Assembly: GCA_902780915.1 (NCBI GenBank)
Contig: CACZHK010000003.1
Coordinates: 24,841-88,840, forward strand
DNA length: 64,000 bases
Direction of reading: 5' to 3'
Source of the DNA: Pseudoselenomonas ruminantium
GTDB lineage: Bacteria; Bacillota; Negativicutes; Selenomonadales; Selenomonadaceae
In this document: positions 18,271 through 27,532 of the stretch, piece by piece
Layout: each line of letters begins with the position of its first letter
Position numbering within the stretch: position 1 is the first letter of the stretch
Translations under genes and position numbers: made by a program
The notes under the pieces: generated by a model
Database searches by the model: none
Seen by the model: the letters and a program-made list of their open reading frames with translations, nothing else
What the model was told of the DNA's origin: nothing

Positions 18271-20819
18271 TGCCCTTCCTCCCGTATCAGCCTGTGCAGC
18301 GCTGCCGTCTCCTCATCACCCCTGGCTGCTGCCTCCCCCTGCCGCAGCCATTGCCACGTCTGCCGCATCCTCATGCCCAGGAGCGGGCTCAAGGATGCCT
18401 CCAAAGTCCCATCTCCTTCCCTCTCTGCCTGAGCGATAGCCAGTCTCTCCAGCAGAGCCAGTCGCTGGCTCAGTTTGTCTGCCGCCGCCCCCCAGTGCCC
18501 TGTCTGTTCATAGCACTCGATGCTGTCTGCCGCCAGACCTTGTCGGCGGGCATAGTACAGGTAAAGGCTGCCACCAGTCCTTTGCAAGGCTCCCGCCAGA
18601 AAACTCGCATCCTCCTGCTCGTAAATATGGGACAAAAGCTCTATGACAGCTGCCGCATCTGCTCCTTCCTCCAGGAGCGAGTCCACTAGCAGACGCACGG
18701 TAGCAGACAGGTAGCGGTTCACCTGTAGGGCCTGCAGCCATTTCTCCTGGGCTTCCCCTGCCCGTCCCTGCCATAGAGCCATCTCTCCCAGCTTGGACAG
18801 AGCATGGGGCTGCAGACGGCGTATATTGTCCAACTCCTGCTTCACGGGAGTGGCCAGACCCTCCCGCAGCAGCGCCTCAGCCCGCAGGTAATCTTTTCGA
18901 CTGAACAGGTACAACCCCTCCATCAGGGTGAAACGGGGCATTTCCGGCACCGCCCGTCTGGCCTCTTCCATGGCTTCGACAGTCCTGTCCGCAGGAAAAT
19001 TACCCCGCACCAGTGAACTCAGGTAAGTCTCCCAGCCATTCTTCCAAATATCCCTTGGCTGCGTCCTGTCGGCTATAACCTTCTGCGCCCAGGCAACAGC
19101 CTCAGCGTAATTTTGCAGGCCATAATAGCAATCCATGTAGTAATGCCAGTCTTCCGGCCTGACCCTGCCTTCCTCCTCTGCCCTCTGGCGGAGCAGGTCC
19201 AGATTGCGCCGGTTCTTCTTAGGAATCACGCTGGCAGAATAGCCTGTATGGTAGATGGTCAGCTCCCTGTCGTACCAAATATTTCTCTCCGGCACATCGA
19301 GCGCCTCATGGATGCGGCCTATGTAGCGCAGATCCGGCCTATTTCGGAACAAGCGAATCTGCTCTATAGTCTCCATATACCTATTGTGGTCATCCTTGTC
19401 CACATTCACCAGGTGGCAGCAAACTGCCAGCACATCCCAGCGCTGATCCAGTCCCTCAAGCAGAGGCCTGATTTTGGAGCGTGAGTCCACGGAGAAGATC
19501 TCATCCGCATCGGGAAAAACTATCCAGTTTCCTGTGGCCTGCTCGATAGCGAAATTCTTGGCTGCCGCGAAATCTCCAATCCAGGCGAAGTCACAGACAC
19601 GAGCGCCACCGGCTTCTGCAATGGCACGGGTGTCATCCTGGGAGCCGGTATCCACCACGATGATCTCATCCGCAAAAGATTTCACGGACTCCAGCCAGGC
19701 CGGCAGGTTCTCCGCCTCATCCTTCATGATGGCGCAAGCCGAGATGCGCAAGGAAGCCACCTGTTTGTTGCTGTGCTGCACGTTCCTTCCCCCCACGCTA
19801 TCATCGCTGATCCTGTCCAAGATTCTTGCTACGACAGGCAGCATGCTCTCCGCCGTATCGGCCACACCCACAGCAGAAAAATGCTCCTGCTCCCGCAGCT
19901 GCAGCCCTTCCCTCAGGCTTGCCTCCGCCTCCCGCACCTGTCCCTGTGCATACAGCCAGGCACCCTCCATGAATAGCAGTGAAGGTGCCTCAGGGAAGGC
20001 TTCCCTTGCCCTGCGGAAGGCCTGGGGCAATTCCACCACCGCCTCCTGCTCCTGCAGCAGGCTCAGGTAAATCTCCCACACCCGCAGCTGCAGATTTGGC
20101 AACAGCCCGGCCAGCTGCACATCATTCACCAGGCTTTCTGCCAGCTGCAGCGCCTGTCCGTGCTCCTGCAGGCCGTAGGCACAGTCAAGAAGGTAGTATA
20201 GCTCTGCCACTGTAGGCTGCCCTCCCCTGGATGCGATTTGCTGTCGCAGCAGCCTCTCGTTGCGGCGCAGTTTGGCCGCTACACGGCTGGATGAGTAGCC
20301 GGTATGGCAAATCACTATTTCACGGGTCAGCCTGGCCTCAAGAACCGGCGGCATCCTCAAGGCCTCATGCACACATCCTTCATAGCGTATGTCCCGGCGG
20401 CGGCGAAAAACACGCATCTGCAGATATGCATCCCGCTCCCGAAAGCCATCGTCCGCATCCAAATTCACCCAGCGACAGAGAACCCCCCCCACGCGCTTAT
20501 CCGCATCCAGCTGCTCCAGCAGTGGACGTACCCTTGGCAGGCTCTCTGGCGAAAAATACTCATCCGCATCAAGAAACAATACCCAGTCGCCCGTGGCCTC
20601 CCCTAGCGCAAAATTCTTCGCCACTGCGAAATCATCCTGCCAAGCAAAATGCAGAACCTTTGCCCCTCCTGCCTCTGCCAAGGCAATAGTCTCATCTGTC
20701 GAGCCCGTATCCACCACGATGATCTCATCGGCCACCTGCCGCACGCAATCCAGCCACCCCCCTATCTGCCTGGCCTCATTCTTCATAATGGCGCAAGCAG
20801 ATATTTTGATATGAGCCAT
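18258..20819 (-). CDS. tandem GT2 glycosyltransferase with TPR repeats
   Basis: About 853 residues from the ATG at 20819, preceded by GGGAGGG; the open frame extends upstream into the previous gene but without a start signal. Two GT2 domains of the same kind are present: residues about 5-110 (DTGSTDET, FLDADEYF) and about 360-470 (DTGSQDDT, FPDADEIF). Each is followed by TPR-like helices (YYLLDCAYGLQEHGQAL and YYMDCYYGLQNYAEAV). Both domains keep their Asp motifs and so may both be active, which would allow alternating sugar addition. It overlaps the OGT-like gene by 13 bases. Confidence 0.85.
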   Translation of the reverse strand: MAHIKISACAIMKNEARQIGGWLDCVRQVADEIIVVDTGSTDETIALAEAGGAKVLHFAWQDDFAVAKNFALGEATGDWVLFLDADEYFSPESLPRVRPLLEQLDADKRVGGVLCRWVNLDADDGFRERDAYLQMRVFRRRRDIRYEGCVHEALRMPPVLEARLTREIVICHTGYSSSRVAAKLRRNERLLRQQIASRGGQPTVAELYYLLDCAYGLQEHGQALQLAESLVNDVQLAGLLPNLQLRVWEIYLSLLQEQEAVVELPQAFRRAREAFPEAPSLLFMEGAWLYAQGQVREAEASLREGLQLREQEHFSAVGVADTAESMLPVVARILDRISDDSVGGRNVQHSNKQVASLRISACAIMKDEAENLPAWLESVKSFADEIIVVDTGSQDDTRAIAEAGGARVCDFAWIGDFAAAKNFAIEQATGNWIVFPDADEIFSVDSRSKIRPLLEGLDQRWDVLAVCCHLVNVDKDDHNRYMETIEQIRLFRNRPDLRYIGRIHEALDVPERNIWYDRELTIYHTGYSASVIPKKNRRNLDLLRQRAEEEGRVRPEDWHYYMDCYYGLQNYAEAVAWAQKVIADRTQPRDIWKNGWETYLSSLVRGNFPADRTVEAMEEARRAVPEMPRFTLMEGLYLFSRKDYLRAEALLREGLATPVKQELDNIRRLQPHALSKLGEMALWQGRAGEAQEKWLQALQVNRYLSATVRLLVDSLLEEGADAAAVIELLSHIYEQEDASFLAGALQRTGGSLYLYYARRQGLAADSIECYEQTGHWGAAADKLSQRLALLERLAIAQAEREGDGTLEASLSPLLGMRMRQTWQWLRQGEAAARGDEETAALHRLIREEGQWQI

Positions 20820-20835
20820 GCCAATCCCTCCCTGC

Positions 20836-22362
20836 TTATGCCTTGCCTGACAGCCATTCCTGCCAAATCTGCTCGAAGGCAGCCTGCATATCCCGCAGAT
20901 AAGCAGCCGCATCCATAACCGGGGACTTCCTGAACATATCCGGTATCTCCCTGTGCAGGGCAGAGAGTAGCCCCCTATCTCCGGCCAGCGCCACCGCCTT
21001 CTCCACGTACTCCTTCTCCGTGGCTGCCGCCAGCTCCCCCAATCCAGTATTCATCAGCAGACTGTAGCCAAAGCGGGTGCCATGCCTGCGGCCATACAAG
21101 GAAACCACCGGCACCCCCATATAGAGGGCATCACAGGTGGTACCACCACCCACATAGGGAAAGGTGTCCAGGGCAATGTCCACCGCATTGTACCTGCCCA
21201 TATACTGCAGACTGCTGTTCTCCAGCAGCACCCGCTCCATGGGCAGCCCAGCCTCCCTAAGCCTGCGCTTGAAAGCCCTCTGCTTCTGAGCACTAGTCAG
21301 CCAATTTTTCAGCAGCAGGCGTGATTCTGGCACACGCCCCAGGATTTCGGCCCAACAGGCCAAAACTCTCCCGTTTATTTTTTCAAATTTATTGAAACTG
21401 CCGAAAACAATACCCTTATGGGGCAAACGGTTCCTCTTTTCCTGAAAGGCCAGTTCTGTTGGCGTATAGCAGAAATGACTGTGTGGTAAACGCAGCAAGT
21501 GCTCACTGAAATCCTCCTCACTGCCAGGCGGATCGCAATAGGGATCACCCAGAAAATAATCCATGCTGCCCATACCCGTGGTGCTCATATAACCGATGCC
21601 GGATAGCTGCACCGGCGCAGGCCTTAATGCTGCCGCCTGCAGGCCCGCCCCTCCTGCGCTATGCCCCTCCAGGTCGAAGAGAATATCTATTTCATCCTCA
21701 TAAATCTGCTGTGCCAAACGCTTCGGCGTATAAGCTTCCCCCTCTGGAGGCTGCCACCAGCCCTGCACATGCTCACGGATGAAATCCGAGGTAGCATCAT
21801 CCCCTCTGCGACAGGCGTAACAGAATACTTGATACCGTTGCTTATCAAGGCCGCACAGAATTTGGATGGAAAAATTGGCGACCACGCTGTCCCCGAACGA
21901 CGAAGCTATAAATCCTATCCGCAGGCGTTCATGCTGACCATGCTTGCTGCGGTCATGGACATAATGTCGCAACCCCCGCTCGAAATCACCGTAGGCAAAA
22001 GCCTCCCTGCGCCGCTGCTCATCGCTCTTTTCCTCATCGTAATGCTGCAGAAACAAAAAATCACTGTAACGGCTGCAATGTTGATTGAAAGGGATACTGT
22101 CCCTGCCGGCTTGAAGCATATTCCAAAGATGCACAACAGCCTGCTTTGTGTCTCCCAACCCATTGGCTATAGATGAGCGAAGTGCCTCAACCAGCCATTC
22201 CCACTCTGGTTTTCCTGCCCTGGCTACTAGATATTCCAATCTGTCCGAAGCCATGCGCCAGTCATCCTGCTCACAAAGCCTGATAATCTCGGCAAATGCC
22301 TCATTCTCCCTTTCCCCCTCCGTTTCCGGCAGAGGCATTGCCTCAGGGTACTTCTTTTTCAT
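20836..22362 (-). CDS. O-GlcNAc transferase-like (SPINDLY/GT41) protein, paralogue 2
   Basis: 508 residues. Layout is identical to 16675-18270: helical N-terminus, RIGFIASSF, VDILFDLEGHS (written IDILFDLEGHS here), APVQLSGIGYMSTTGMGSMDYF, FGSFNKFEKI, and DTFPYVGGGTTCDALYMGVP. The C-terminal stretch YGRRHGTRFGYSLLMNTGLGELAAAT is nearly the same in both copies. The pair probably arose by duplication and may recognise different acceptor sites. The next gene starts 16 bases downstream. Confidence 0.87.
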   Translation of the reverse strand: MKKKYPEAMPLPETEGERENEAFAEIIRLCEQDDWRMASDRLEYLVARAGKPEWEWLVEALRSSIANGLGDTKQAVVHLWNMLQAGRDSIPFNQHCSRYSDFLFLQHYDEEKSDEQRRREAFAYGDFERGLRHYVHDRSKHGQHERLRIGFIASSFGDSVVANFSIQILCGLDKQRYQVFCYACRRGDDATSDFIREHVQGWWQPPEGEAYTPKRLAQQIYEDEIDILFDLEGHSAGGAGLQAAALRPAPVQLSGIGYMSTTGMGSMDYFLGDPYCDPPGSEEDFSEHLLRLPHSHFCYTPTELAFQEKRNRLPHKGIVFGSFNKFEKINGRVLACWAEILGRVPESRLLLKNWLTSAQKQRAFKRRLREAGLPMERVLLENSSLQYMGRYNAVDIALDTFPYVGGGTTCDALYMGVPVVSLYGRRHGTRFGYSLLMNTGLGELAAATEKEYVEKAVALAGDRGLLSALHREIPDMFRKSPVMDAAAYLRDMQAAFEQIWQEWLSGKA

Positions 22363-22368
22363 ACGATA

Positions 22369-25320
22369 TCATTCCTCAGATGGCAATAACTGCCTGATTC
22401 TTTCTTCCGCCCATTTGCTATAGGCGACAATATCACGTTCAGACGAACCTGCTGCTACTGCTCTCTCCAGGCATTCCTCTGCGGCTGCATACTCACCAAG
22501 ATGATAGAGCGTAACCCCCAGATGATGCCAGAAGCTGCCTAGTTCCCCTGTTTCCTCTGATGGCAGGGCCTGGTAAAGGACAAAGGCCGCCTGCCAGGCC
22601 CGCTGCCCGAAGAATTTGTCTGCTGCCTCCCGCTGCTGCGCCGGGGCAAGCCCCAGTCCCAAAGCCGCATAGCGTTCATAAAGAGAAACAGCCTGCCCCG
22701 CCATGACAATCCCCAGGCCAACGGAGTAAGGCTCTCCTGCCTCCGGAGGCAACGCCTCGCCTGACTGCCACGCCTCTGCCACCTGACGCAGTTCTGAAGG
22801 AAGCAGCTCCAGGCAGTCATAAGGGATTTCCTCCGCCTCCCTGCCATCTCGCGGACAGCTCAGCTGCAGGCAGGCCACGAACAGCCGTTGCATATCCTGT
22901 GCAACCTGCAAAAAGAGATCATGGCCTGTGCCCTGCTCCTGACGCGCAAAAGCCCTGCACAACTCCGCCTCAGGCACGCTCTGCCCTGCCTCCTGCCTGA
23001 GCTGCTGCACATAAAGCAATAATGGCAGCTGCCCTGCCTCGGCGGCCCAGCGTCCCAGCTGTGGCAGGAATTGCTGCTGCATTGCCTCCCCTTGATAGAA
23101 GGGCCGCAGATGCGCTGCCCACTCCTCCGGCTCCGGCCAGAGCCGTGCGGCCAGCTCCAGCGCCATACCCTCAAAGGGATCCCGCCCCAGTGCCTCGGCC
23201 AGTTCTGACTCTGCCTGCTCCCTCTGTCCACGCTCCAAGGCCAGCAGCCCCAGCACCGCCCGGACTTTAGCCAGCATTGGCTCCAGTTCCCCATGACCTC
23301 CCGTCTGCAGGGCAGCCTCCAGCAAATTTCCGGCCTCCGGCTGCTTGCCCAGCCGCCAAAGCAGCAGACCCTGCCAAGCCAGGAAATCTGCAGCCGTGGG
23401 GAAAGACTTCCTTGCCTCTTCTAACAACGCAAGCTGCTCACTGAGAGGACGGCGCAAGCGGATAAGGGAATGCAATGCTGTCCCATACAGGGACTTATTG
23501 CCGTCCAGCCCCTGCCAGCCGGAAGCAAGTGCCAGCCGGGCATAGTGCAAGGCCTCCTCATACCGCTCCAGCGCGTAGCAGGCATCCGCCAGGTAGCGAT
23601 AATCCTGGGCTCTTTCTTCCTGCTGACGCAAAAGGCGCAGGTTGCGCCTTGCCTTGGCACGTACCTTCGAGGAGGCATAGCCTGTATGGCGCAGGATGAG
23701 TCCCTCTGCCAGCGGCACACCGGCTAATGTCTCCCCCTGCAGGCCCGGTGCCTCATGCACTCTCCCCTGATAACTAAGTCCCTGCTGCAGTCTGAGGATA
23801 CGGATAACAGGCTCTGTGCCTATAGGCAGATCAGCCGCATCCGTATCCACATGGCGCATCAGCACCTGAAAGCCATGTGCCTGCGGGTGCCGCCGGATGG
23901 CTTGTAGCAACAAGCCACGCACGCCTTCCGGGTGGTAGAATGTTTCATCTGCGTCAAGGAAGATGAGCCAGCTTTGGTCGTGAGGTGCAGATGATGTCCC
24001 CCCACCACCGCTTGCGCGGTCCCCCGCCCCCCTTGGGGGCGGACTTGGATTTTGCGATATTACGACATCCGTAGCAAAACCGGCCTGCTCCAGAGCAAAA
24101 TTCTTGGCAGCGGAAAAATCATCCTGCCAGGGGAAATCATAGAGCCGCACCCCTGACTGAGCTGCCAGTTCACGGCTGCCGTCCCGTGAGCCGGTATCTA
24201 CGACGATTATTTCCTCATTTCTGGCATAAGTCTGAGCGTTAGCCAGCCAAGCGGGCAGTTCCTTTGCCTCATCCTTCATGATCATGCAGACGGAGATATC
24301 CAGCTTTTCCGCCTCTGCCGCCAACTCACGCCAGACCTGCAGCTGCCCTTTTGCCTGCTCTGCCTCTGCCGGCCCAAACTGCTGAGGTTCAAAAGCGGAG
24401 GATCTGCCTGCCAGCTCCATGGCTTTTGCAAGATCTGCGGCTGCTCCCGCGAAATCTCCCCATGCTGCCCTGCATGCCGCCAGTTCCGCCCGGAATTCAG
24501 CCAGCTCCGGAAAATCCTTTACAGCTCGCTTCGCTGCCTGCAGCCTGTCCTCCGGGCGAGCTTGCCCCGCCAGCATGGCCAGCAGAAGATGATGGGAACG
24601 ACTGGCGTAGGGCACTTGCCGCCTGCCCTGAGCTATGTCCAGCCTGGCCCAATGCTCTGCCTCCCGCACCTGTCCAAGCCCATAGCACGCCTCCGCCAGG
24701 TACATATAGAGGCTGCCCACCGCCTCCCCCTTGGTCTGCCGTTCCCTCATTTCCTGCCTCAGCAGGCGCAGATTTCGCTCCGCCTTCGACTTATTCACCT
24801 CCGGGCGGTAGCCCGTATGCAGGATATGAAGTTCCTTCTCGGTCAGGATCTGCACATCTTCCAGTATTTTGCCCCCTACGCACAGTTCCTCGTGGATGCG
24901 GCCCACGTATTTAAGCCCCGACTGGCGGCGAGCCAGCCGCAGGGCAGGGGCGGTCAGCAGATCCTCCCCCTGCTGCCCCAAATTCGTCAAAGGGACCAGC
25001 AGCCCCTCCACCTCTCTGTGTGCCTCTACTACCTTGCGCAGGTTTCCCGCTGTCTCTTCCGTAAAATACTCATCCGCATCCAACAGCACGAGCCAATCCC
25101 CTGTGGCCTGAGCCAAGGCGAAATTTCGGGCAGCAGCGAAATCATCCTGCCAGGCAAAATAAAAAAGCCGCGCCCCTGCCTGCTCCGCTGCCTGGCGCAC
25201 CGCCTGAGACTCCGCCGTCTGCACCACAATAATCTCGTCCGCCTGGCCCTTTAGCCCCTCCAAACTGCGCCGCAGTTCCTCTGCCTCGTCCTTTACTATA
25301 TAGCAGGCTGAAATACGCAT
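22369..25320 (-). CDS. tandem GT2 glycosyltransferase with TPR repeats, first gene after flagellin
   Basis: About 983 residues from the ATG at 25320 (GGAGG 8 bases upstream). Two GT2 domains: residues about 1-110 and 345-490. The first has VVQTAESQ where the others have VVDTGSTD, so its nucleotide-binding Asp is lost although LLDADEYF remains. The second has DTGSRDGS and IFLDADETF, but about 34 extra residues rich in Pro, Gly and Ser lie between FALEQA and the DAD motif, from a small palindromic insertion (see 23974-24084). TPR-like helices follow each domain. It is the first gene after the flagellin terminator and may be expressed partly by read-through. Confidence 0.85.
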   Translation of the reverse strand: MRISACYIVKDEAEELRRSLEGLKGQADEIIVVQTAESQAVRQAAEQAGARLFYFAWQDDFAAARNFALAQATGDWLVLLDADEYFTEETAGNLRKVVEAHREVEGLLVPLTNLGQQGEDLLTAPALRLARRQSGLKYVGRIHEELCVGGKILEDVQILTEKELHILHTGYRPEVNKSKAERNLRLLRQEMRERQTKGEAVGSLYMYLAEACYGLGQVREAEHWARLDIAQGRRQVPYASRSHHLLLAMLAGQARPEDRLQAAKRAVKDFPELAEFRAELAACRAAWGDFAGAAADLAKAMELAGRSSAFEPQQFGPAEAEQAKGQLQVWRELAAEAEKLDISVCMIMKDEAKELPAWLANAQTYARNEEIIVVDTGSRDGSRELAAQSGVRLYDFPWQDDFSAAKNFALEQAGFATDVVISQNPSPPPRGAGDRASGGGGTSSAPHDQSWLIFLDADETFYHPEGVRGLLLQAIRRHPQAHGFQVLMRHVDTDAADLPIGTEPVIRILRLQQGLSYQGRVHEAPGLQGETLAGVPLAEGLILRHTGYASSKVRAKARRNLRLLRQQEERAQDYRYLADACYALERYEEALHYARLALASGWQGLDGNKSLYGTALHSLIRLRRPLSEQLALLEEARKSFPTAADFLAWQGLLLWRLGKQPEAGNLLEAALQTGGHGELEPMLAKVRAVLGLLALERGQREQAESELAEALGRDPFEGMALELAARLWPEPEEWAAHLRPFYQGEAMQQQFLPQLGRWAAEAGQLPLLLYVQQLRQEAGQSVPEAELCRAFARQEQGTGHDLFLQVAQDMQRLFVACLQLSCPRDGREAEEIPYDCLELLPSELRQVAEAWQSGEALPPEAGEPYSVGLGIVMAGQAVSLYERYAALGLGLAPAQQREAADKFFGQRAWQAAFVLYQALPSEETGELGSFWHHLGVTLYHLGEYAAAEECLERAVAAGSSERDIVAYSKWAEERIRQLLPSEE
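23974..24084. repeat. in-frame palindromic insertion within a GT2 gene
   Basis: About 110 bases lie between two conserved parts of the second GT2 domain. Core hairpins are CCGCCCCC-AA-GGGGGGCGG and ACCGC-GCAA-GCGGT (24004-24042). The paralogous domains have only three residues at this point. The composition and paired hairpins look like the small intergenic repeats elsewhere in the window. The reading frame is kept. Confidence 0.7.
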
Positions 25321-25357
25321 GAGACACACCTCCATGCTTCAAAGTTCGACACAGGCA

Positions 25358-25391
25358 ATAAAAAACCCTCCCCCGAAGGGGAGGGTTTTCA
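25358..25391 (-). terminator. flagellin terminator
   Basis: ACCCTCCCC/GGGGGAGGGT stem with a TTCG loop followed by TTTTTT on the minus strand, 49 bases after the flagellin stop codon and upstream of the first glycosyltransferase gene. Confidence 0.9.
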
Positions 25392-25439
25392 TGGTCGATA
25401 GTGAACCTGTCTGGCCTGAAAGACCTTTGCTGCCTAGTC

Positions 25440-26819
25440 TTACTGGAGCAGGGACAGAACAGAGGAACTGCTCTGGTTGGCCTGAGCCAGCATGGACTGA
25501 GCTGCCTGCAGAAGAACGTTGTTCTTCGTGTAGTTGGTCATTTCCTTTGCCATGTCGGCATCGCGAATCGTGGACTCGGAAGCCTGGACGTTCTGGCTGG
25601 AAGTCGTCAAGTTGCTGCTGGTGTACTCCAGACGAGACTGGATAGCGCCGATGGTGGTCTGCTGATCCAGAGCCTTCTGAACGGCGTTGTCAAGCACGTT
25701 GATGGCTGCATTAGCCTGAGCCTGGGTACCAACCTGCAGGGTCTTACCGGTGGAGCTAGCAAGACCGAGAGCCTCAGCACGCATATCGGTGAGACCGACA
25801 CGAATGCTCTGGTTAGCCTTGGTACCAATCTGCAGTGTAATCTGGTTGTCCTCAGACTTGTTCTGAGCACGGATGGATTCATCGAAGTTATCCAACACAG
25901 CGTTGATGCTCTTCTGAATCTGACCCTTGGTGTTGGACACAGAAACCGTGAAGCCGGAAACCTGACCAGAAATACCAGAAAACGCAGAACTAATGGTCAA
26001 TGCATTCTCTCCGGAAGCCGTCTTTACAGTATCCTGAGCAACATCCTTGCCGATGTAGGAAGATGTCTGAATTGTAGTGCTGAAGAGTTCCTTGCCCTTG
26101 AAAGCACCTTCAGCCTTAGCCTTGAACTCAGCATTTGCCAACGTGAGCAGGGAGCTCATGCTGTGAGTCGTAGCCTTGTCAATCGTTCCATCTGTCTTGA
26201 CAGTTGCACCGGCACGGAAGCTGGTGGTGTAAGTCACGCCCTGATGCACGAAGGAAACCGTAACCGTATCCAGAGACTGGATGTTCAAGCGGTTGCCGTT
26301 GCGATCCGTCATGTCCGTGAACGCAGTCGTAGCCTTCGTGCTAGTATTCAGCATCTGGTTAGTCATCGCAGTCGTGGTCTGGATAACCGAGGTGTTGTGG
26401 GAACCATCAACGAGGTACTTGCCGTTGTAGGTGATGTTTGCGTTGTCGTTGATCTGGTCGATGGACTGGTCGAGCTCTTTCTGGATAGCTGCGCGGTCTG
26501 CATCGGTCTTATCATCGTTGGCTGCGCTGATGACTTTTTCCTTCAACGTCTTGAGGATGTCAACAGTGGAACTCACAGCACCTTCAGCAGTCTTCATCAT
26601 GGAGCTGCCGTTCTGGGTGTTGGCGTTAGCCTGGTCCAAACCGCGGATCTGGACTCTCATGCGCTCGGATATTGCGTACCCGGATGCATCATCAGCTGCG
26701 CCGTTAATCTTCATGCCGGAAGATACCTTTGCCAAGCTCTTGGAAAGAGCGTTGGAGTTGGTGTTCAAGGTATTCAGAGTGTTGATTGCCGACATGTTGT
26801 TCTTTACTACCATTGCCAT
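25440..26819 (-). CDS. hag: flagellin
   Basis: 459 residues from the ATG at 26819 (AGGGAGGA 7 bases upstream). The N-terminal D0/D1 region (NNMSAINTLNTLNTN, then LAKVSSGMKINGAADDASGYAISE) and the C-terminal region (ESTIRDADMAKEMTNYTKNNVLLQAAQSMLAQANQ) are typical of flagellin, which polymerises into the filament after export by the flagellar type III system. The variable middle (about 150-340) is rich in Ser and Thr, and so offers sites for O-glycosylation by the OGT-like and heptosyltransferase-like enzymes encoded downstream. No second flagellin is present in the window. A sigma-28 promoter, CsrA-type leader and terminator surround it. Confidence 0.96.
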   Translation of the reverse strand: MAMVVKNNMSAINTLNTLNTNSNALSKSLAKVSSGMKINGAADDASGYAISERMRVQIRGLDQANANTQNGSSMMKTAEGAVSSTVDILKTLKEKVISAANDDKTDADRAAIQKELDQSIDQINDNANITYNGKYLVDGSHNTSVIQTTTAMTNQMLNTSTKATTAFTDMTDRNGNRLNIQSLDTVTVSFVHQGVTYTTSFRAGATVKTDGTIDKATTHSMSSLLTLANAEFKAKAEGAFKGKELFSTTIQTSSYIGKDVAQDTVKTASGENALTISSAFSGISGQVSGFTVSVSNTKGQIQKSINAVLDNFDESIRAQNKSEDNQITLQIGTKANQSIRVGLTDMRAEALGLASSTGKTLQVGTQAQANAAINVLDNAVQKALDQQTTIGAIQSRLEYTSSNLTTSSQNVQASESTIRDADMAKEMTNYTKNNVLLQAAQSMLAQANQSSSSVLSLLQ

Positions 26820-26826
26820 GATATTT

Positions 26827-26875
26827 TCCTCCCTGATTGTGTGAAAATAAATTATCTGCAAACGGCCATCCGTGA
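26827..26875 (-). promoter_or_regulatory. candidate CsrA-binding leader sites of flagellin mRNA
   Basis: Two GGA-containing elements lie in the flagellin leader: UCACGGAUGG (26866-26875), inside an ACGG/CCGT inverted repeat, and the ribosome binding site AGGGAGGA (26827-26834). In Bacillus subtilis CsrA binds two such sites on hag mRNA, one overlapping the ribosome binding site. csrA and fliW are encoded 4 kb upstream on the same strand. Confidence 0.6.
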
Positions 26876-26983
26876 CCGTCATTGCCAAAAACTTATATAA
26901 TAAACCTTTCGCACAGCAGGTAGAGGTTGCTAGCTTACCTGTTCCCTTTTGTGTTCGGTTTATTATCTTGGCCTTACACTTAT

Positions 26984-27012
26984 ATTATCGGAGGATTTCC
27001 GATTTACTTAAG
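26984..27012 (-). promoter_or_regulatory. sigma-28 promoter of flagellin
   Basis: On the minus strand CTTAAG (27007-27012), a 15-16 base spacer and CCGATAAT (26984-26991) match the SigD/sigma-28 form. The same TTAAG/CGATA pair occurs before flgM, flgE and the gene at 44391-44795. The predicted leader is about 155 bases. Confidence 0.8.
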
Positions 27013-27041
27013 TGTTTTTTTAAAGTTTTTTAGATTTTTTT

Positions 27042-27178
27042 GCCTTCCCCTCTGGGGAAGGTGGCAGTCCGAAGGACTGACGGATGAGGTGGGGCGTTAC
27101 AAGTCGTGACACCATAACTAGTTAGGTAGCACCTCATCCGCCCCTTCGGGGCACCTTCCCCATGGGGGAAGGCTTTTT
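27042..27178. repeat. paired palindromic intergenic repeat
   Basis: Two opposed copies of a GGGGAAGGTGCC...GGCGGATGAGGTG unit with small internal hairpins (CCCCTTCGGGG, CTTCCCCATGGGGGAAG) form a large inverted repeat between fliT-like and the flagellin promoter. Related copies are at 27978-28112, 42592-42640 and 48093-48141. Confidence 0.85.
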
Positions 27179-27532
27179 TTACATCTTCCTGTTAAATATA
27201 TTCCCCACCGCACCGAATTTAGGAGCCGTCAGGTCGTAGGAACGCACGGCGGCGTTCTGGCGGCGGCTCTTGTTGAGCCAGGACTGGGCCTTATACATAA
27301 TCTGCCGGTCGAGTGGTACAACCTCCTCGATAAGAGTCTGGCACTCCGGGGTGGCACGATACTCTTCGCAGGCGGGATTTTCCTTCATGCGGTCTACCAG
27401 CACTCCACGCTGGTCTACTATCTGGAGGAACTCGTCTATGTCCTGCTTGTCCATGAACTTGATGAGCTCATGGGTCAGCACCCTATAGAGTTCCCAGTCT
27501 TTCCTGGCCTGTGCTTCCTGCTCAGCCGACAT
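27179..27532 (-). CDS. FliT-like flagellar protein
   Basis: 117 residues, almost entirely helical, directly after and overlapping fliS by 11 bases. The size, helical nature and fliS-linked position fit the FliT class of small export chaperones that bind the cap protein FliD; sequence motifs alone are weak (LTHELIKFMDKQDIDEFLQIVDQRG). The C-terminus FGAVGNIFNRKM is basic. The ribosome binding site GGAGG sits inside the end of fliS. Confidence 0.65.
   Translation of the reverse strand: MSAEQEAQARKDWELYRVLTHELIKFMDKQDIDEFLQIVDQRGVLVDRMKENPACEEYRATPECQTLIEEVVPLDRQIMYKAQSWLNKSRRQNAAVRSYDLTAPKFGAVGNIFNRKM

Noticed and set aside
20486..20493. C8 run as a second phase-variable tract
   Set aside because: Short, and the glycosyltransferase frame is intact across it.
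1603..24914. Many plus-strand frames across the glycosylation island
   Set aside because: They are shadows of the minus-strand genes, without ribosome binding sites or recognisable domains.
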